From: Pedobacter agri PB92 | GTDB lineage: Bacteria; Bacteroidota; Bacteroidia; Sphingobacteriales; Sphingobacteriaceae | Length of the DNA stretch: 43,913 nucleotides | Assembly: GCF_000258495.1 (NCBI RefSeq) | Contig: NZ_AJLG01000013.1 | Location: 1-43,913, forward strand | Direction: 5' to 3' | Part shown: positions 7,404 through 19,082 of the stretch, one piece after another | How the letters are laid out: each line of letters begins with the position of its first letter | Numbering within the stretch: position 1 is the stretch's first letter | Translations under genes and position numbers: made by a program | The notes under the pieces: generated by a model | Databases searched by the model: none | The model's input: the letters and a program-made list of their open reading frames with translations, nothing else | Told to the model about the DNA's origin: nothing

Positions 7404-10400
7404 TTACCGCTCATCAGGTTCATCAAAAAAAGGTAAACATACTTCGGCAATTGTTCCGCTCTGATTTTTTCCTGATGTAATGGAGAAACTTGCCCTTACA
7501 CTGTTAGGATTCTGTTTATTAATCATTTCAATCCTCTCTTTGATAGAAGCTAATCCCATAGATTTTTCCTTAATGCCACTGAAACGATTTGTTTTGGTTT
7601 CGGTGCCGTAGCCAATTCCATTGTCCTGAACAGAAATACAAATTCCATTATCGGTTTTAATCAATGTCACTTTCAATTGTCCATCGGTTTGTTCATGAGC
7701 AATTAGGCCATGCAAAATGGCATTTTCGATTAAAGGTTGAATGAGCATTGGCGGAAGATGAATACTTTTTAGCTGAATATCATCGTCTACTTCAAAATCG
7801 TAAGTGAAAACTCCAGCGTATCGCATTGCTTCCAGTTCGGTATATAACATTAAAGCTTTCCATTCCTTATCAGCGGTAACCAAACTTTTGGTTGAGTTTT
7901 CTAATATCAGCCTGCTCAAAGCTGCAAACTTTTGTATCAATCGAGAAGCCGTTTTTTTGTCATTTTCCATGATATAGGCTTCAATTGAATTGAGTACATT
8001 GAAAATGAAATGCGGATTCATTTGTGAACGGATGGACTTCAGTTCACTTTCTGACAGCCTTTGTTTGATCAGAAACTGATTGCGTATAAAAATTATCCTT
8101 CGTCTGACCAATAAAAATATTGTGACTACAATCAGAAGGACGCACAATATCCTAAACCAGTTTTTTTCGTACCAGTGTGGCAGTACGGTGATAAGAAGTT
8201 GCTCTTCTGCACTAAAAACCTCATCATTATTGCAACCTTTAATATAAAGCACATATTTACCATTTGGCATGCTTCCTAAAGCGATATCACCGTTTTTTAC
8301 CTGTTGCCATGCCGCATCTTTTCCAATTTTATAGAAATATTTATTCTCTTGCGGTGCAGTATAACTGGTTAAGGCAAAATGAATGTTCACTATTTTTGTA
8401 CCTGGCTTAAGGACAATTGCCTTTGTTTGGCCGGTGATATGTATTGTCTTTTCTTGTCCATCAGCACTGAGATCCATAAAGATGACCCGAGGTACTGCCG
8501 TGTTCGATTTAATGTTATAGGGGTTAAAACGCGTAACATAACCACTGTAACTTAACAAGAAATGTCCTGTTTTATCGATCTCAAAAAAGCCGTGTCCTTC
8601 ATATTGAAAGGGCAGGCCATTATTGAAATTAAAATAGGTGAAAGTTTTTTTTCTATCGTATTTAATAATTCCCTGTTGTGATGGAATCCATAGGTTTCCG
8701 GTGGAATCAATGAGAATCCGTTTCAGATAATTTTCTGGTAACTTCATTTTATGGTCGATGAGCAATCCGGTTTTACGCTTCTTGTCGATTTTCATCAATC
8801 CAATATCCGAAACGGCCCAAATCACGTTTTCTTTGTCTTGTGTTATATCAGTTACCCAGGTTACATCACGTATTTTTCCATCAATATCTTTAATGGTAAT
8901 TTTGTCGAAAGCATTTCTTGCTGGATTGAAAACGCTGATGCTTTTTGTAGCACCAATCCAAAAGTCATCCTGTTTGTCAATCAGGCCTGAATAAACTGAT
9001 CCATCAATGTCTTTGCCATCAGGCGGGTATTGTTTAATAAATTTTTCGGTCGAGGGATTGAAGAGATAAATCCCATTTTGCCTGGCCCTGATCCAGAATT
9101 TACCATCCTTTCGTTTATATAATTTTGAAATCACGAGGTTATCTTTATTGCTAGTATCAACCGGAGGGAAAAATATTTTGTAGCGATTGCCGGACTTCTT
9201 CACCAGGCCAGAATCTGTGCTAAACCAAAAATTCTTTTTATCATCCCTATATATGCTGTTTATTGATTTGCTCAAAAAACTTTTTGCAGTTTCTGGTATT
9301 TGCGCAATATGGGATAGCAGCTGCCAGTTCTTACTAAAAGTATAAATGCCCTTGGCATAATAGCAGGTAATGTAAAAGCGGTCTTCTGTTTCAAGCATAT
9401 TGTTCGGGATACCCAATAGTTTTGGATTATTGAGCTTGATCTGCTGATAAAGCGGAATATTTTCAAAATTTTGAAAGTTCGGGTCGACAATGCTAATCCC
9501 ATTGTCGGTTGATAACCATAAACGGTTTTGCCTGTCTTTAGCAATGTGATAAATGTTAAAAGCATTTAATGCCGCTGGATTAAGCTCGTCTGATATATAT
9601 CCCTTTATTTCATCGTTCCTTAAATTTTTTAGTATAAAACCGCCACTTGCGGCAACACAAAGCCACTTGTTTTGGTTATTGTCTGTCCACTCTGCAATAT
9701 CGTTAACCCGCCTGCTAGGTCTTTTTAAAAACGGGATATTGATTGGCTTTAAGATATTTTCTTTTGAGTAAAAGGCGTTCAGGCCGCCTTCTGCTTTGCC
9801 AATGTAACTATTTCCGTCAGAAGCCTGATATAGCGATAATATATTATCCTGCTGACTGTAGGGATGTATTTTTTTATTTCGCTGATCAATTAAATATAAG
9901 CCCTTATAACCCAAAGCCCATAATCTGTGGTTTTTGTCTTCTTTTATCAGGTTGAAAGCATTATGATCTTCAGCTGTTCCTGGCGCCGGCGGGAAGGTGA
10001 CAAATGTATTTTTGCGATAATCAAAAAGCTGTATTCCGTTGCTGGTAGCAATCCAAAGATTGCCTTTGCTATCTACAAAAGGCGCACAGTTATAATTATG
10101 CGCTAAGCTATTTTTATTTTCAGGCTGCTGAAAATAATTAACAGCTTTACCGGTTTGGGGATTAAATCGAGATAAACCCTTTGCAGTACCCAACCATAGC
10201 TGATGCTCCTTGTCGGCAGCAATGTTTATAATTACATCATTGCAAATCGAGGTGCTATCAGTATCACTATGTTTAAACTCTTTAATACCGGTTCCATCAT
10301 ATCGGTTTAGCCCTTTAGCAGTCGCAATCCAGATAATTCCATTTTGATCTTCGTAAGTGCAGCGTACGGCGTTAGTGCTTAAGCCATCTCTTACTGTTAT

Positions 10401-10490
10401 CTGGTTAAATTTTAAATTAGGAAAAAGCTGCGCTCTAGCGGTGTAACCACCAAAAGCAAGAATAATTAAAGAAACTATCCACGTTTTCAT
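7404..10490 (-). CDS. Two-component-propeller sensor histidine kinase, LytS/YpdA type
   Basis: The 1028-residue product has a signal peptide (ending ARA-QLFPN). It is followed by about 14 Reg_prop-type propeller repeats (NGIIWIATAKGLNRYDG, NLWIATSNGIQLFDY, RLWLSTDNGISIVDP and others) forming two seven-bladed periplasmic propellers to about residue 690. A Y_Y_Y domain (YKIG..., GKYVLYIKGCN) and one membrane helix (RILCVLLIVVTIFLLV) come next. The cytoplasmic part is a His_kinase domain with the phosphoacceptor in QMNPHFIFNVLNS, then an HATPase domain (IQPLIENAILHGL, VQDNGIG). Such kinases normally sense extracellular polymers or surface signals and pair with a LytTR regulator. None is encoded next door here. 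It is divergent from the surface operon at 10926, so regulation of that operon is plausible but unproven. Confidence 0.93.
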   Translation of the reverse strand: MKTWIVSLIILAFGGYTARAQLFPNLKFNQITVRDGLSTNAVRCTYEDQNGIIWIATAKGLNRYDGTGIKEFKHSDTDSTSICNDVIINIAADKEHQLWLGTAKGLSRFNPQTGKAVNYFQQPENKNSLAHNYNCAPFVDSKGNLWIATSNGIQLFDYRKNTFVTFPPAPGTAEDHNAFNLIKEDKNHRLWALGYKGLYLIDQRNKKIHPYSQQDNILSLYQASDGNSYIGKAEGGLNAFYSKENILKPINIPFLKRPSRRVNDIAEWTDNNQNKWLCVAASGGFILKNLRNDEIKGYISDELNPAALNAFNIYHIAKDRQNRLWLSTDNGISIVDPNFQNFENIPLYQQIKLNNPKLLGIPNNMLETEDRFYITCYYAKGIYTFSKNWQLLSHIAQIPETAKSFLSKSINSIYRDDKKNFWFSTDSGLVKKSGNRYKIFFPPVDTSNKDNLVISKLYKRKDGKFWIRARQNGIYLFNPSTEKFIKQYPPDGKDIDGSVYSGLIDKQDDFWIGATKSISVFNPARNAFDKITIKDIDGKIRDVTWVTDITQDKENVIWAVSDIGLMKIDKKRKTGLLIDHKMKLPENYLKRILIDSTGNLWIPSQQGIIKYDRKKTFTYFNFNNGLPFQYEGHGFFEIDKTGHFLLSYSGYVTRFNPYNIKSNTAVPRVIFMDLSADGQEKTIHITGQTKAIVLKPGTKIVNIHFALTSYTAPQENKYFYKIGKDAAWQQVKNGDIALGSMPNGKYVLYIKGCNNDEVFSAEEQLLITVLPHWYEKNWFRILCVLLIVVTIFLLVRRRIIFIRNQFLIKQRLSESELKSIRSQMNPHFIFNVLNSIEAYIMENDKKTASRLIQKFAALSRLILENSTKSLVTADKEWKALMLYTELEAMRYAGVFTYDFEVDDDIQLKSIHLPPMLIQPLIENAILHGLIAHEQTDGQLKVTLIKTDNGICISVQDNGIGYGTETKTNRFSGIKEKSMGLASIKERIEMINKQNPNSVRASFSITSGKNQSGTIAEVCLPFFDEPDER

Positions 10491-10925
10491 AATTATTGAG
10501 CGATAATTAATTTAGTGATGATACCTCGATATCAAAATAACACATAAATATACCAAGTAACATTAATTTATACTAAGCCAAATTGCCCATCCACTCATTT
10601 ATATTGCCACTCTGCTCAGCCGATAAAAATTGTGCATAAAACCAGCATCAGGTTTGATGTTTCGAAAGAAAATTTTGAGTGATAAAATTTCTTTACTCAT
10701 TATAAAGCAGATCCTGCTCAATAAATACAATCATTTGTACTTTATTAAGTTTATGATATTATTATTTTGATTGCAATGCCTAAGCAACTTGTTATTTGCT
10801 TGTGCCTTAAATGAGCTCACTCATCAAAAATCCTCATTCGCTCAATAAAAGTACTTACTCAATCACTAGCTATAAATGCGGTGGATTAAAGCTGTTTTTT
10901 TGATTACTAAATTAATAGAACAGCT
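10491..10925. promoter_or_regulatory. 435-bp divergent intergenic region with repeated CTCAA/TTGAG elements
   Basis: No credible gene is present. The region separates the propeller kinase (minus) from the surface operon (plus) and must hold both promoters. The pentamer CTCAA or its complement TTGAG occurs at 10496-10500, 10675-10679, 10717-10721, 10841-10845 and 10858-10862. Longer matches include CGCTCAATAA at 10839-10848 and, on the opposite strand, at 10494-10503; TGCTCAATAA at 10715-10724; and TTGAGCGATAA at 10496-10506 versus TTGAGTGATAA at 10675-10685. These could be operator sites. I found no perfect Bacteroidota -7 element (TAnnTTTG). Confidence 0.4.
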
Positions 10926-12641
10926 ATGAAACAATTCTTATTTTTCATTAGAAGGTTAAGCTGCCTCCTCGCATTATTCGTGTTAACCAAGCCTTCATTT
11001 GCACAAGATATCGCAAACATCAAAAATGCAAAACCATTTAGTTATAGCGGTGCGTTAGAGGTTCGCACTATTGGTTATCAAATGAATGGTGCCGCAAACC
11101 GCCGTAATCCATTTTCACTGATTTTAAGCGGGAGTCCTACGTTAAGCATTTATGGTTGGGATGTTCCTTTTAGTGTGGTATATACAGATCGGAAAACGAA
11201 TTTTCAACAGCCGTTCAATCAATTTGGTTTAAGCCCAACCTATAAATGGATCACCTTGCATGCAGGTTATCGTAATGTTAGTTTTTCTCCATACACTTTA
11301 GGCGGCCATACCATGTTGGGTGCCGGAGTGGAACTCAATCCTGGCAAGTTTAGGCTGGGTTTTATGTACGGGCGATTGAATAAGGCCACCGTGATTGATA
11401 CACTAACACAATCACTGGCACCACAAGCTTTTAACCGTAAAGGTTATGCTGTAAAAGTTGGCTATGGCTCGGCAAGAAGTTTCATTGATTTCAGCTATCT
11501 AAAAGCGAAAGACGACAGCACAGGTTTTGTCCGCAGTCAGCTGAATAAACAATTTAACCCTATTGCACCTGCCGGAAACACGGTTTTAGGTTATAAAGGA
11601 CAGATTACTTTTCTGAAATATTTCCTAATAGAAAGTGAGGCTGCGGTGAGTATATACACCCGCAACTTATATACTACTGTGCCATTAGATTCTTTGGAAG
11701 ATCCGATTTTAAAAACCATAAAAAAATATGCAGACATAAATGCAACCAGCGAATTATATACTGCTTTTAGTGCTGGTGTGGGGTATCGCGATAAAAAATA
11801 TGGCTTAAAAATAAACTATCGCCGTATTGATCCTGAATTTAAATCGATGGGCGCCTATTTTATTACTTCAGATATTGAGGCCTGGACCATCGCACCCTCA
11901 TTTCTGGCCTGGAAAAATAAGATCAGCTTTAATGGGAGTGTTGGTATCCAAAAGGATAATCTTCAAAACCAGAAAAACGCCACCAATAAAAGATTCATTG
12001 GTGCAGGAAATGCAACGATACAATTTACCGATAGGTTTGGTATGGATGCCAGTTACAGCAATTATTCCAATAATCAAAGCCCTAACACTGTACGCTTTGC
12101 AGATTCATTAAGGATTGTGCAAACCACTGAAATGTATAGCCTGATGCCGAGGTATATATTTAGCAACGAAAAATATAGTCACATGATTACGCTCTCGGCT
12201 ACACTTAGCAACCTCAACGATTTTAATCAGTTTTTTGGTGAAAGTGCAGTGAGTAGAAACATGGATACTAAACAGTTTTTAGTAAGTTATAATATTGGCT
12301 TTGTTAAGCAGGGTATCAACCTCAATACCAGCATTAACTCCACCCAATTAAAAGGAATGGGCATCGATCAAACCTATACCGGCTTCTCTGTGGGAGGAGA
12401 TATCACCATGCTTAAATCTTTATTGCGAATGTCAACTAACCATTCGATAACAATTGGCGAGCAAGCCATCGGTAAGAGTTTGATTTACAACGGCTCCTTT
12501 AATACGAAATATAGGGTTAGAAAGGGGCATAACATCGATTTCGGACTTTACTTTTTAAGTAACGCTCCGGCAAATACCGAAGGATTACAGCAAAAATACA
12601 GCGAGTTAAGAGGGGAATTAGCCTATCAAATAAAATTTTAG
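10926..12641 (+). CDS. Outer-membrane beta-barrel protein, first gene of the surface operon
   Basis: The 571-residue protein has a signal peptide (LLALFVLTKPSFAQ, cleavage after FAQ). The mature part is made of alternating amphipathic strands rich in Tyr, Phe and Gly (TYKWITLHAGYRNVSFSPYT, KFRLGFMYGRLN, SRSF-type strands) and ends in ...ELAYQIKF, an aromatic C-terminal residue as expected for outer-membrane barrels. No plug or TonB box was seen. It is 2 bp ahead of the giant protein gene, so the two are probably translated together. Possible roles are an anchor or secretion pore for the downstream surface proteins; nothing in the sequence decides between them. Confidence 0.8.
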   Translation: MKQFLFFIRRLSCLLALFVLTKPSFAQDIANIKNAKPFSYSGALEVRTIGYQMNGAANRRNPFSLILSGSPTLSIYGWDVPFSVVYTDRKTNFQQPFNQFGLSPTYKWITLHAGYRNVSFSPYTLGGHTMLGAGVELNPGKFRLGFMYGRLNKATVIDTLTQSLAPQAFNRKGYAVKVGYGSARSFIDFSYLKAKDDSTGFVRSQLNKQFNPIAPAGNTVLGYKGQITFLKYFLIESEAAVSIYTRNLYTTVPLDSLEDPILKTIKKYADINATSELYTAFSAGVGYRDKKYGLKINYRRIDPEFKSMGAYFITSDIEAWTIAPSFLAWKNKISFNGSVGIQKDNLQNQKNATNKRFIGAGNATIQFTDRFGMDASYSNYSNNQSPNTVRFADSLRIVQTTEMYSLMPRYIFSNEKYSHMITLSATLSNLNDFNQFFGESAVSRNMDTKQFLVSYNIGFVKQGINLNTSINSTQLKGMGIDQTYTGFSVGGDITMLKSLLRMSTNHSITIGEQAIGKSLIYNGSFNTKYRVRKGHNIDFGLYFLSNAPANTEGLQQKYSELRGELAYQIKF

Positions 12642-12643
12642 TC

Positions 12644-15600
12644 ATGAAAAAAGTTATCTATTTTATCGTATTCATTTTAGCATTGGCTTTTACACAGACA
12701 CTAAAAGCACAGGTAGGTGTTTCCATTCGGATTTTACCACCTTATCCAAATCGAATTACCGATTACGAAAGCAGACCGCAACAAGTGCTGATCACCTTAA
12801 CCAATCAATCGGCTGGAACACAGCAAATACAGTTACGTGCTGCGGTGGTGGGCGACAATGGCATTAGGTTGGAGGTGGGCAGAAATTATAAAAGCTCAGC
12901 TGCAATAACACTAGCACCTGGGCAGGTGCGCAACTTGAATGGGGCTGATCTGGTTACGCTATTTGATTATAACCAGCTTACCTACACTGGCATTACCAAA
13001 GATGAATTTATCCGTGGAAATGGATTGCCGGAAGGCAGCTATCAGGTTTGTATGCAGGCTTACGATTACAACACCAATGCGCCAATAAGTGCCGATGAAC
13101 CTGTGGGATGCAGTAACCGGTTTTCTATTAGCAGTTTGGAACCTCCGCTGGTAATTAAACCCCTTGACGGAGAGGAACTTAAATCAATAGTTGGAGATAT
13201 TTTTACCATCAACTGGACCACTCCTCCAGGTGCACCACCATCAATCAGATATAAAGTGAGGATAATTGAAACACAGGCCAATCGAAATCCGAATGATGCG
13301 TATTTAACAGCAGTGCCGCCTTACTTTTTCGAAAAGGAGGTAATGGGCAATGTCTATGTTTATAATCCTGCAGATCCACAACTAACGGCAGGCAGACGAT
13401 ATGTTTCGGCGGTAACAGCTTTCGATCCGAATAATGGTTACACGTTTCGAAACAATGGAATTAGTCAAGTCAGCTCATTTATTTATAATTCTGCCGCTAC
13501 CTCCTTTACGGAAACTAAATCTGAGGAAACTAAATCATCGCCTAAAAAACCGATGACCACCAATAGTATCAAAGGTAAGGCGCTTTGGGCTTTTAAAGCG
13601 AGTGAAGATAGTTATAAAGGCGTTACACCAAACAATAGTGGGGGTAGCGGAGGTAATCTGCTTTTTACTCCAGATTTTACCGATGTAGCAGCGGCTTTAA
13701 AGATGCCGAATGGATATGCAACTGCCGGACTTATCACAGCAACCACCACAACATCACAACCAGGTTCTGCAAATAATAGTAATGCTTCAGTTGGTAAGGG
13801 AGTAATTGGCGGTATCGTTTATAATGCCTTTAATCCCTTAACAGATAATCCTTCAAATGTTCGCAATGCGATTACTACAGATAAAACCATTATTGCTGCG
13901 GCAGCCAATAATGGCTATGTAAGCGCAGTTACGGCGAATGCCAATGCGTCGGTTTCTTCAGCCGTATTTGTAACTGGCCACCGAAAATTAGATTCCGGTG
14001 TTGATGCATCCAGTGGGATCGCCTCATCTGATAAAAAACCGCTTGCAGGCGCCACCGTAAAGATAATCGGCGTTCCAAACACAACGCCGGCAATTTTAAA
14101 TCCTTACAATGCAGCTGTTCAAAAAGAACAGGAAAAACAGAAAGAGCAAACCAACTCGCAGTTCGGTATTTTCTCGTCCAAAAATAGCAAAGCAGTAACG
14201 CCAGGTTCACAGAAGGACAGTAAAAATACTAATGAACCGGTTAGTGGTAAAAAGAATGAAGTGAATTTCACCATTAAAAATCTTGAGCCTAATTTAATCG
14301 CTTCTGGTAAAACCGATGCTGAAGGTAATTTCGATGTGAATTTTGCTGACTTGAATTTCACCGGTGGAGACCGCTACAGCCAGATTAAAATTGTGGTGAG
14401 TAAAGGTGCTATCGAAGAGACTAAAACTATACCGGTAAGCATGTTGAAAAATACGGATATCGATTTGGGAGAAATTATTTGCCTGGCATCAACCTATCGT
14501 TTTTCTCCAGTGATTGAACTGCCCCAAATTCAGGGTTCGGAAAATGATAAAAAAAACATCGTAGTAAAAATCTATCGTGAAGATGCAGATGCCATTGCTT
14601 ATCCTTTTTTAAATGATGATGGCAATTTATCATCCGACAGGAAAGTGAAAGAAACAGTTAATGGAAAAAGTATGGTTCTAGTTGCAGTAGATAGTGTGGC
14701 TGCCAGGAGCGGAGCTAGTTTCAAATTTGCGAAGTTGTTTCATAGCATTAATTATACGGTTAAACTCAGTACGGGTGGAAACATCACATCAACATCAGGT
14801 GGTTTAAAAGTGGCTGATGTTGAATTGTCAAATACACAAGTGGTGAACGTAAAACCAACTTACCAGCTGATTGCGCTTCCTCCGGCTATAGTTGGTTCGG
14901 TTCAATTGTCACTACAAAATGGTTTCGCATCCGTTAAGGATGCTATCGTTAAGGTTGTATTTAATAAAGATGATGTTGAAGAATCAACTGTGCAAGGGTC
15001 GCCTTTTGTAAGTGTTGGAGCAAGTCAATACAGTAGTCAGTTGGTGGCAGGTATTTCTATTGCCAATACAAATGTGCAGGCCAGTAAGCCAGCACAAACC
15101 ATTGCAACAACTAAATCAACTTCTACGGGAAATTTTTATACCAGTAATCTTGTAAATTCAACCTTGGGCGGTGGAAAAAATACTCTTGCAGCTAATCTTG
15201 GTACATCATTTCCAGGCGGCAACGGGATAGACAGAATGCTTGTTGATATGGCTTATACGTCGAGAACTGATAGTGCCGGTAATTATGCTATTGGTAATTT
15301 ACCACGATTAAAAGAGGGTAAATCGTTTACTGTAAAACTCATTCAGGTTCCTGCGGAGTTTAAGAATCTCAAGATTGATCCATCAAACGAAATTATCGTT
15401 AACAGGGTTTTAGATGGCGAGCAAAAAGACGTTTCCTTCAGGATAAAACCGGAATTGGTACAGGTTGCGGGTAGAGTAGTTGCTGAAGATAAAAAAGCTT
15501 TAGGCAATGCCAGGCTCAATTTTGAAGGTTCAACGGATATTTTTACTTCAGGAGAAACCGGCTTGTTCAGCACTACTTATTTTCCGGGAACGCATTATTT

Positions 15601-18600
15601 GATCATTAAAAAGGAAGGTTATGTAGATGAACGAATCCAGGTGATCATTCCTGCAAAATCTACTGGAAACAATAGTGGTAACGGAACAGCGGGCAATTCC
15701 GTTCAGCTGCCGGGCAATGTACTGGAATCTGCACATATTTTCAAAAACGATAAAATTTACGAAGATACACGGGCGGTTAATCTTAAAAACACACAGGCCA
15801 ACGCAGTTGATTTAAGTATTCAACTGATGAATACTCCAACCGTTAAAAACGAACTGGCTAGAGGAACTACGTTTTCACCAGTATTGTTTGGCGTCGCTGC
15901 TTCTCAAAGTGTTACCAGCATCAATAACTCTGGTATTAAATCTTTTTCTTCACCTGTTGCACCAAGCGTTACGAATGTTTCGGGCTCAGGTGCGAAATTG
16001 GTTAACTATTCATCATCTAATTTCAGCTCGACCGCCAATTTGAATAGCAATGTAGTTGGGGCCTTGTCAGAGCTGTTTGACAATACTTTAACGGGCTCAA
16101 ATTATGGGTCGAATACGCTTACCACGCTTGATTTGGGTGATGTTGGCTTTTTGAAAAGAAAACTAGGTAAAATTAGATTTAAAATAACCGATGCAGAATC
16201 AAATGGGGCAATTGCCAATGCACAAATTAAGCTTTTTGATACCACGGGAGTTACCGATAGCAAAGGAGAATGGTTTTACGTAGGTTTCGGCGGCGATGCG
16301 AAAGTTTCGGTTACAGCGCCAGCAGGCAGTGCTTACGTAATGGTTGAGGAAAGTTTACTCATCAACGAAAATGGTAGTGAACTGCCGAAAACGATTAAAC
16401 TTCAAAAAGGGATAAAAGTTAGTGGTTTTGTAAGAAATAACAATTCGGCGGTTAGCGGTGCTACCGTTAAAGTAGAAGAAAAACCTTATCTCTTAACCAC
16501 TACTGATGCAACAGGTGGTTATAGTCTATATCTTCCAAAGGGTAGCTTCCAGTTGAAAGCATCAAAATCAGGTTATATTGCTAAAACGGAAACCGTAAAT
16601 ACAAATAGCGGCGCTGTAGAAAAAGATTTTGCATTGGCCGATGGTGGTGGAAGGAACATTGCCAAAATTTTAGGCTTTGAAGTTGAGCTCGATCAAATGG
16701 TTCAGGAAGGCAACGGATATCGGGTTTCTGGCGCCTTTGTAAACCTGATTCCAGCGTTGAGCGATTTGAAAGCTATTGGCACTATCAAATTGCAGTTTAG
16801 TAATGCCAAAATCAACTTTGATGCAAATAATAACGCGGTTCCGGAAGGTAATAAAATTGTAACCGACGAACTTTCATTATCCTTCAAGTTGCTGAATTTT
16901 ATTCCGGTTGCCATTAAATCGCAAAACGGAATAATTGTAGAATCCGATGGCAGTGGCGGGGGTAAAGTTACAGGAGAAGTTGAGGCGAACATGACAGCAA
17001 TACAAGGCAGCCGTGGCTGGAGTTTAATCAATGCTGCGGTTAAACTGGTTCCTGAAAATGTTACAGCTTCAAGCGCTGTAACGTTGTTTAGCTCTGCGGG
17101 AACTGCTCAAACTGCCATAAAATATAAAATCAAAGGTCCGCAGGCAGGTTGGCAAGGCAGCGTTTACGGCTTTAAATTTTTGGCCCAAACCGAGCAATCG
17201 TTCATCGATAAAGATGGTTTACATTTTGGCGGCGAAATACATACGCCGGATTTAGGTCCGATTAAATCTTCTGTTTTTAAAATTGAAGAATTTGTTATTG
17301 GCTCTGATTTATCGGTAAAACGCGTTAAGGTTTCGCAAACCAACTTGCCCGCTATTAAAATATTAGATTGGAGTGCTACGCTGGCTTCTTTCTTATTTAA
17401 TGAAGATGGTTTTAAAATTGGCGGCAAAATGGTGATTAAAGTGCCGGCATCTGGAACTTCAAACATCGATTTTTCTGATGTTTCCATCAGTCGCGATATG
17501 TTTTTTTGGCGGGAAATTTATCATCCCAGAATCTGGAATAAATATTTTCAACATTGTAAATCTTAAAAAGGGCGCTGCTCCAATTTCTTTCGGCCAGGTT
17601 CCAAACCAGTCAGGAGTGTACAAGTTAGGTGGTTCTGGTAAAATTAAGTTTACCAAGTTCTTCACCTCGGAAATCAATATTCCAATTTTCGAAGTGCATA
17701 CCAACGGACGCTTCCTGGTAGATGCGCCTGTAAATTTCGAATCTGACCTGACATTCGCAAAAATTAAAGTTCAAGCTATTAAGTTTGACAATACTGGCGG
17801 CACTCCGCTGATCGGTATCAAGGGCGCCCTTTCGGTTGATGTACCCTTGTTGAGTTTGAGCGCAGCAGATATTTCCTTCAAAAATAGTGGCGGCGGTGTA
17901 AGTGTCTCAGTTGGCAAAATCAAGGCATCGCTGGATGTACCGGTATTGAAAACCGAGATTGAGGTTGCCATGAATGATAAAGGTTTTGAAGGTGGAGGTA
18001 AACTCGGAATACCAGGCACGACAATCGACGCAGCGATCAAGTTTCATTATAAGAAGGTTAACTCCGGAATCGATTTTGGTGCCAGTTTCGATGCTAATGT
18101 GTCAATACCGATAGGTTTTGTAACCATAGAAGGTGTAGGAGGCGGATTTAGATATAACACCGCTACCAAAGATTTTATGGTTGATATTAACGGCGCACTT
18201 TCCATTGCCAATTTAGGTACTGCAATCAAACTGGATCCAATTGGCTTAACTGTTCGCAGCGGACCTATATTTGAAGGTTATGGCACTGTAGTAATCGGTA
18301 CAGCCTTGAACGTAGCGCAGGCCAGAATGAAGTTGGATTTTCCTGAGGCAACATTTAGTATCGCCATTGATGCACAAATCGAACCCATAAAAGGTTTAGC
18401 AAAGGCAAAAATTCAAGGCGATTTAATCATCAGTTTGAAAAATGACGATCGTTTTGCCTTTTTAGGCTGCAGCATGGAGGCCAATTTATTAGGCTTAATA
18501 AAATCAAATGGAGAATTCGCACTGGGTGTGGGTGTTAAAAACCCAAGTACGCGTGGCGATAGGGTAAGTCATTACTTCCAAAATGTTGATACGAGATATG

Positions 18601-19070
18601 TAAAAGATGTTTTCTCAGGAATATATGTGAATACATATTCTAAAATGGGTATTCCAAAAGATAAACCACTCGAATTTAAAGTGCTGATTGCGAGTTTGAA
18701 GTTCTGGTATTCGACCGAAGCAAGTGCAAAATTGATTTTCAATTTTGCAGAAAATAGCTACCTCATTGGCGTAGCGGGCAATATGGGTGGTGGATTTGAA
18801 GCTTGTTTGCTTTTTTGTGTGGGCATTAACTACCAGGCAGGATTCGAATTTATGGGCGGAAGAAACGATGCAGACGGGTGGTTTTTCAGCGGAAAAGCGC
18901 ATGGAAGAATAGAGTGCAGATTAGGTGGCTGTAACCCAAGTTGTAATGATGTTGACTTCGGCGTTTTATGTGGAATGGGAGTAAAACTCTGTGCAGGAGG
19001 AGGAGCGAAGATCACCTTCAAAGAGAAGGCTGCAAAGAAACTTGATTTAAGCTTTTACGTTGATTTATAA
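12644..19070 (+). CDS. Giant secreted surface protein (TANFOR-like N-terminus, carboxypeptidase-regulatory-like domains), frame broken at 17501-17507
   Basis: Read through one frameshift, this gene encodes about 2141 residues; as written it stops at 17566 (1640 residues). The shift is an extra T in the T7 run at 17501-17507: removing one joins ...SISRDMFF to GGKFIIPESGINIF. After a signal peptide (ending LKAQ), residues 20-170 contain RILPPYPNRITDYESRPQQ and LPEGSYQVCMQAYDYNT, a pattern I associate with the N-terminal domain of large Bacteroidota surface proteins annotated TANFOR. An Ig-like domain follows, then several carboxypeptidase-regulatory-like beta-sandwiches (AGRVVAEDKKALGNARL, SGFVRNNNSAVSGATVKVEE). 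The last ~700 residues are a monotonous series of short Gly-rich hydrophobic strands ending in a Cys-rich patch (ECRLGGCNPSCNDVDFGVLC). Probably exported to the cell surface; function unknown. Confidence 0.8.
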
Positions 19071-19082
19071 CCTAAAAAAATT

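Noticed and set aside
7276..7464. Plus-strand ORF overlapping the start of the esterase and the end of the kinase gene
   Set aside because: It overlaps two recognisable minus-strand genes and its product has no sensible composition.
13929..14210. Minus-strand ORFs within the giant surface gene, such as this one
   Set aside because: They are shadows of the plus-strand coding sequence; the plus frame has clear domains and continuous protein-like composition.
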